Of a stretch of 9,835 bases of DNA, positions 6,445 through 9,835 are shown piece by piece. The notes under the pieces were generated by a model. The model saw only the letters and a list, made by a program, of their open reading frames with translations. It did not search any database and was not told the DNA's origin. Positions within the stretch are counted from its first letter, which is position 1. Each line of letters opens with the position of its first letter. The translations under genes and the position numbers were made by a program. The stretch is from JALYZC01 sp035997675 (GTDB taxonomy: Bacteria > Actinomycetota > Thermoleophilia > Solirubrobacterales > Solirubrobacteraceae): positions 1 to 9,835 of the forward strand of contig DASYIJ010000119.1 in the NCBI GenBank assembly GCA_035997675.1, written 5' to 3'.

Positions 6445-6450
6445 TAGTGT
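6445..6450 (+). promoter_or_regulatory. Putative -10 box for leaderless transcription of the redox operon
   Basis: TAGTGT is followed by 6 nt (CGGGTC) and then the GTG at 6457. It lies in the 74-nt gap after the membrane-protein stop. There is no SD before the GTG. This matches the arrangement at 2651, 3542 and 3574 and suggests the redox genes have their own promoter. The -35 is not recognisable. Confidence 0.45.
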
Positions 6451-6456
6451 CGGGTC

Positions 6457-8025
6457 GTGGAGCGTGCGTACGACGCAGTGGTCGTCGGCTCGGGGTTCGG
6501 CGGCGGCATCACCGCCTGCCGCCTGGCCGAGCAGGGCTGGCGCGTCTGCGTGCTCGAGCGGGGCCGGCGCTTCGGCCCGGGCGACTTCCCCGACCGCCCC
6601 GAGCAGGCGCCCTTCGCCTTCTGGCACCACTGGCTCAACCCCGGCGGCATGTTCGACCTGCGGCTGATGAAAGACCTCTCGGTGCTCACGGCCGCGGGCG
6701 TCGGCGGCGGTTCCCTCGTGTACGCCAACGTGCAGCTCCGCGCTCCCGAGGACCTGTTCGACGATGCCGCGTGGCCGGCCGCGATCGACCGCGCCAGCCT
6801 CGACCCCTACTACGACCGCACCGAGGACGCGCTCCAGCCGCGTCCCACGCCCGACGTGCCCGAGCTCCCGAAGGTCCGGGCGTTCGACGCGATGGGGCGC
6901 CGCGCCGGGCGCGAACCCAGTCGGCTGCCGCTGGCGGTGCACTTCGGCGAAGACCGCCGGCACCCGTTCAGCGGCGTCTTCCAGCACGGGTGCGACAACC
7001 TCGGACGCTGCGACATCGGCTGCCCGCTGCACGCCAAGAACACGGTCGACATCACGTACATCGCGCGCGCGGAGGCGCACGGGGCCGAGGTGTATCCGCT
7101 GCACGAGGTGCTCCGCATCGACCCGCCGTCCGAGCAGGGCGGCCGCTGGCGGGTGGGGTTCCGCGACCTCCAGTACCGGACCAAGGGCGACGTCGAGGCG
7201 CCCGTGCTCGTCCTCGCCGCCGGCACGGTCGGGACCAGCCGCCTGCTGCTGAAGAACCAGGGCCGCCTCGGCGGGCTCTCCCCGGCGCTCGGGTCCCGCT
7301 TCTCGGGCAACGGCGACGCGCTCGGCCTGGCTGTCGACCCGGCGGCGCAGGACGTGGCCGGCGCCCGCACCGAGTACGGACCGTCGATGACGAGCCGGCT
7401 CGACTACGCCGATCGCGGCTTCATGGTCGCCGACGGCGGCCTGCCCGAGAACTTCGGCGGGCTGCTGGAGATCGTGCGCGGCGTCAACGCGCTGACCGGA
7501 TGGGGACGCGTCGTCCTGCGCCTCAAGAGCGCAGCGGTGCGCCTCGGTCTGAGCGACCGCCGCGTCACCCACCGCAACGTGAAGCTGCGGCGCGGCCATC
7601 CGATCGGCGACTCGCTCGTCTTCCTGATGATTGGCCGAGACACTGCGAGCGGGCGGATGCGCCTGACGCCGCTGCTGCGCTGCTTCGACATCCGCTGGAG
7701 CAAGGCCGACAGCGCCGAGCTCTTCGACGGCATGCGCCACGCGGCCGGTGAGCTGGCGCAGGCCGCCGACGCCAAGTCGTTCTTCGCGCTGGACGCGGGG
7801 CCGCTGGGCAAGTTCATCACCGTGCACCCGCTCGGCGGCTGCCCGATGGCCGACGACCCGAGGGCCGGCGTGGTCGACGACGCCGGCAAGGTCCACGGCC
7901 ACGAGGGCCTCTACGTGCTCGACGGCTCGATCGTCCCCACGGCGCTCGGCGTCAACCCCTCCAAGACGATCGCCGCGCTGGCCGAACGCGGCGTCGAGCA
8001 GCTGCTCGCGGAGCGCAGCCCGTGA
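6457..8025 (+). CDS. GMC-family FAD oxidoreductase, cholesterol-oxidase-like
   Basis: A 522-residue cytoplasmic flavoprotein without a signal peptide, starting at GTG directly with a Rossmann strand. FAD-binding GSGFGGG is at 11-17, and the ADP-ribose-binding acid is Glu34 (LERG). A GMC signature region (AAGVGGGSLVYANVQLRAP) runs from about 79. A cysteine-bearing segment (Cys179, 185, 189, then AKNTVDITY) is shared with cholesterol-oxidase-type GMC enzymes. ATG-box-like LVLAAGTVGTSRLLLKNQ lies near 250-267. The C-terminal active site has His457 (HPLGGC) and Asn500 (GVNPSKTIAALAER), equivalent to the His/Asn pair of GMC oxidases. Such enzymes oxidise an alcohol to an aldehyde or ketone, passing electrons to oxygen or another acceptor. 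The substrate is not determined; sterol, polyol or sugar alcohols are possible. Its stop overlaps the next start by 4 nt (GTGA), indicating coupled translation with the second flavoenzyme. Confidence 0.88.
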   Translation: MERAYDAVVVGSGFGGGITACRLAEQGWRVCVLERGRRFGPGDFPDRPEQAPFAFWHHWLNPGGMFDLRLMKDLSVLTAAGVGGGSLVYANVQLRAPEDLFDDAAWPAAIDRASLDPYYDRTEDALQPRPTPDVPELPKVRAFDAMGRRAGREPSRLPLAVHFGEDRRHPFSGVFQHGCDNLGRCDIGCPLHAKNTVDITYIARAEAHGAEVYPLHEVLRIDPPSEQGGRWRVGFRDLQYRTKGDVEAPVLVLAAGTVGTSRLLLKNQGRLGGLSPALGSRFSGNGDALGLAVDPAAQDVAGARTEYGPSMTSRLDYADRGFMVADGGLPENFGGLLEIVRGVNALTGWGRVVLRLKSAAVRLGLSDRRVTHRNVKLRRGHPIGDSLVFLMIGRDTASGRMRLTPLLRCFDIRWSKADSAELFDGMRHAAGELAQAADAKSFFALDAGPLGKFITVHPLGGCPMADDPRAGVVDDAGKVHGHEGLYVLDGSIVPTALGVNPSKTIAALAERGVEQLLAERSP

Positions 8026-9506
8026 CCACCGCGGACGCGCCGTTCGACGTTCGGACGACCTGGGAGAACCATCTCGGCAACCAGTCGGTCGATCCCCTGC
8101 GGATCTACGCGCCCGAGACGATCGACCAGGTCGCGGCGATCGTCGGGGAGGCGAGGGAGACGGGCGCCAACGTCCGGGCGGTCGGCTCGGGCCACTCCTG
8201 GTCCGACGTCGCGCTCACCACCGGATTCCTGGTCCGGACCGACGGGCTCCGCCGGGTGCCCGCGCCCGAGCCCGACTTCGTGCGTCCCGAGTGGGGGCAG
8301 CGGCGGCTGGTCCGTGCCGAGGCCGGCATCCGGATCAAGGAGCTCAACGCCCATCTGGACCGCGAGGGCCTGGCGCTGTCGAACATGGGCGGCTACGACC
8401 ACCAGACGGTGGCCGGCGTCAGCTCGACCTCGACCCACGGCTCGGGGATCACGTTCGGGCCGCTCAACGACTTCGTGCGCTCGCTCGACCTCGTGGCCGG
8501 CGACGGTCGCGTGTACCGGATTGAGCGAGCCGACGGCCCGACGGACCCGGCGGCGTTCGCCGCGCATCACGGCGACCGGCGCACGCTCGTCCAGTCCGAC
8601 GACTGGTTCGATGGGGCGGTCGTCGGCATGGGCTCCATGGGCGTGCTGTGCACGGCGATGCTCGAGGTCGAGCCCAGGTACTTCCTGCGAGAGGTCCGCG
8701 AGTTCCACACCTGGGAGAAGGTCCGCGCGGACCTGGCCGACGGGGCCGTGCTGCGCGACAACCGCCACTACGAGGTGCTGTTCAGCCCCTACACGCGAAA
8801 GCACGCCTACCCGTGCCTCGTGACGACGCGCAACTACACCGACGACCCGGCGCGCCGGTGGTGGAGCAAGCGCACGCGCAACTGGCTCGTCGAGCTCGCG
8901 TCCGCCTTCCCGTTCACCCCGAACATCATCAACCTGATCGTCGGGCTGCGGCCCAGCCTCTCACCGTTCCTGTTGGAGAACGCGATCCGGGCGCTGATCA
9001 AGGACTCCTACGAGGAGGTCAGCTACAAGGTGCTGAACATCGGCGCGGCCAACGTCCTGCCGGCGTACTCCGCCGAGATCGGCGTCCCGATGGACGGGCG
9101 CCATCTGGAGGCGGTCGACCGGATCATCGACGTCGCGGCGGAGCGCCGGCGCCTCGGCGACGTGTACCAGAGCTCGCCGATCTCGTTTCGGTTCGTCCGG
9201 GCATCGCCCGCTCACATGTCGATGATGCAGGGCCGGGACACGATGATGATCGAGCTCATCCAGCTCACGCGCACCGAGGGCGGGTACGAGCTGCTCGCGG
9301 CCTACGAGGAGGCGCTGTACGAGCTCGGCGGCCGGCCGCACTGGGGCCAGGTGAACACGCTGACCGGAAGCCACGGTCTGGTGGCCTCGATGTACCCCCG
9401 CTACGGCGACTGGCTCGACGTGCGACGCCGGCTCGATCCCGACGGCGTGTTCGACAGCACATTCACGAAGCGCGTGGGCATCTCCGAGGATCGGTTCGAC
9501 ACATGA
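8022..9506 (+). CDS. FAD-linked oxidase of the aldonolactone/alditol oxidase family (VAO fold)
   Basis: A 494-residue flavoprotein with a PCMH-type FAD domain (about 25-215) and an ALO-type C-terminal substrate domain. GSGHSWSD at 55-62 contains His58, the position that carries covalent FAD in this family. STSTHGSG at 135-142 is the second pyrophosphate-contact motif, and 'GAVVGMGSMGVLCTAML' near 200 closes the FAD domain. In the C-terminal half, Glu411 (MMIELIQL) and RPHWGQ (His440) match the active-site regions of gulonolactone, arabinonolactone and alditol oxidases. The usual HW(A/G)K lysine is Gln443 here. The enzyme is longer than typical bacterial members (about 420-440 aa), with extra sequence around 280-330. 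It probably oxidises a polyol or sugar lactone; substrate unknown. The GTG start overlaps the GMC stop, and its own stop overlaps the next ATG, so all three genes are coupled. No export signal. Confidence 0.87.
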   Translation: MTTADAPFDVRTTWENHLGNQSVDPLRIYAPETIDQVAAIVGEARETGANVRAVGSGHSWSDVALTTGFLVRTDGLRRVPAPEPDFVRPEWGQRRLVRAEAGIRIKELNAHLDREGLALSNMGGYDHQTVAGVSSTSTHGSGITFGPLNDFVRSLDLVAGDGRVYRIERADGPTDPAAFAAHHGDRRTLVQSDDWFDGAVVGMGSMGVLCTAMLEVEPRYFLREVREFHTWEKVRADLADGAVLRDNRHYEVLFSPYTRKHAYPCLVTTRNYTDDPARRWWSKRTRNWLVELASAFPFTPNIINLIVGLRPSLSPFLLENAIRALIKDSYEEVSYKVLNIGAANVLPAYSAEIGVPMDGRHLEAVDRIIDVAAERRRLGDVYQSSPISFRFVRASPAHMSMMQGRDTMMIELIQLTRTEGGYELLAAYEEALYELGGRPHWGQVNTLTGSHGLVASMYPRYGDWLDVRRRLDPDGVFDSTFTKRVGISEDRFDT

Positions 9507-9835
9507 ACGCCCAGCCCGACACCGCCGCGCTGCTGCGGCGCTTCGCCCCGTGCCTGCGCTACGACTCGCTCGAGGGCTACTTCGCGGACTCGGCGGAGGA
9601 GTGGACCGCCAACCCCGGCAACCGGTTGCAACGCGCCGACGGCACGGTGGTGGCGACTGCGGGCGAGCAGCTCACGCTGCGCTTCCTCGACGACGGGCGC
9701 TACACGAGCGGCGACGAGGTCCAGCCGGGCGACCTCATCGAGGCCGCGTCGGATGACTACAGCCGCCAGTACGCGGCACTCCGCGGCGCTCGTCCCGAGC
9801 TTCGCAACGTGATCTACGGCCGCAGCGTCGCCTCG
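9503..9835 (+). CDS. Partial ORF, third gene of the redox operon; possibly Vps62-like family
   Basis: An open frame from ATG 9503 (overlapping the previous TGA as ATGA) to the window edge, giving 111 residues with no stop. The visible sequence starts with a helix (TAALLRRFAPCLRYDS), then YFADSAEEW and NRLQRADGTVVA. Beta-rich segments LTLRFLDDGRYTSGDEV and SDDYSRQYAALRGARPELRNVIYGR follow. The 'LRYDS.E.YFADS' opening and the 'VIYGR' strand resemble actinobacterial proteins related to the Vps62 domain, whose later part would carry a W-L-Q-Y-W-type core; that part is outside the window. No signal peptide. Codon use matches the neighbours, and the overlap makes it a real gene. The function is unknown and the family call is tentative. 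Confidence 0.7.
   Translation, partial: MNAQPDTAALLRRFAPCLRYDSLEGYFADSAEEWTANPGNRLQRADGTVVATAGEQLTLRFLDDGRYTSGDEVQPGDLIEAASDDYSRQYAALRGARPELRNVIYGRSVAS

Noticed and set aside
6232..7902. Long antisense open frame (556 codons) opposite the GMC gene
   Set aside because: Composition is that of a shadow frame, and it spans the intergenic gap and parts of two convincing plus-strand genes.
1..9835. Defence island, prophage, insertion sequence, CRISPR, tRNA or riboswitch
   Set aside because: No nuclease, helicase, integrase or transposase motifs, no regular spaced repeats, and no cloverleaf-like or known riboswitch sequence were seen on either strand.

Overview
This is a GC-rich, gene-dense window (GC not computed; by eye about 70%). 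It has GTG/TTG starts, stop/start overlaps and TANNNT -10 boxes placed directly before start codons. All of this fits a high-GC actinobacterium. The gene families, especially the small cysteine-rich secreted protein, the kelch/NHL-type double propeller and the 'PTDTMPLT' membrane protein, recall uncultured soil Thermoleophilia (Solirubrobacterales/Gaiellales). That placement comes from memory of these families, not from a search. I see no tRNA, rRNA, CRISPR array, transposase, phage gene or attachment site.

Layout. (1) 11-2311, plus: a secreted CocE/NonD-type alpha/beta hydrolase. It ends against a GC-rich perfect inverted repeat at 2325-2347, which separates it from convergent minus-strand genes. 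(2) 2360-3534, minus: three small genes. In transcription order they are a helical protein of unknown function (152 aa), a dimeric alpha/beta-barrel-like protein (98 aa) and a secreted six-cysteine mini-protein (94 aa). Each has its own plausible promoter, so they may not form one operon. (3) 3535-3666: a compact divergent control region with facing -10 boxes, a perfect 12-bp palindrome between them and a possible 16-codon leader ORF. (4) 3667-6382, plus: a membrane-anchored protein with two beta-propellers, overlapping by 11 nt a multi-pass membrane protein that has a pore-loop-like segment near its C-terminus. (5) 6457-9835, plus: a tightly coupled redox operon. It holds a GMC (cholesterol-oxidase-like) flavoprotein, a sugar-lactone/alditol-oxidase-like flavoprotein and the start of a third gene that runs off the window, joined by GTGA and ATGA overlaps.

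How the genes may work together. The strongest functional unit is the redox operon: two different FAD oxidoreductase families made in coupled fashion suggest successive oxidation of a polyol, sugar or sterol-like alcohol. The substrate cannot be read from sequence. The propeller/membrane pair is the second unit and looks like an envelope sensor or scaffold with a membrane partner. Nothing here is a recognised defence system or a biosynthetic cluster. The least ordinary features are the recurring leaderless-type promoter architecture, the divergent palindrome, the tandem decamer over a predicted -35 region, and the two uncharacterised membrane/redox operons.
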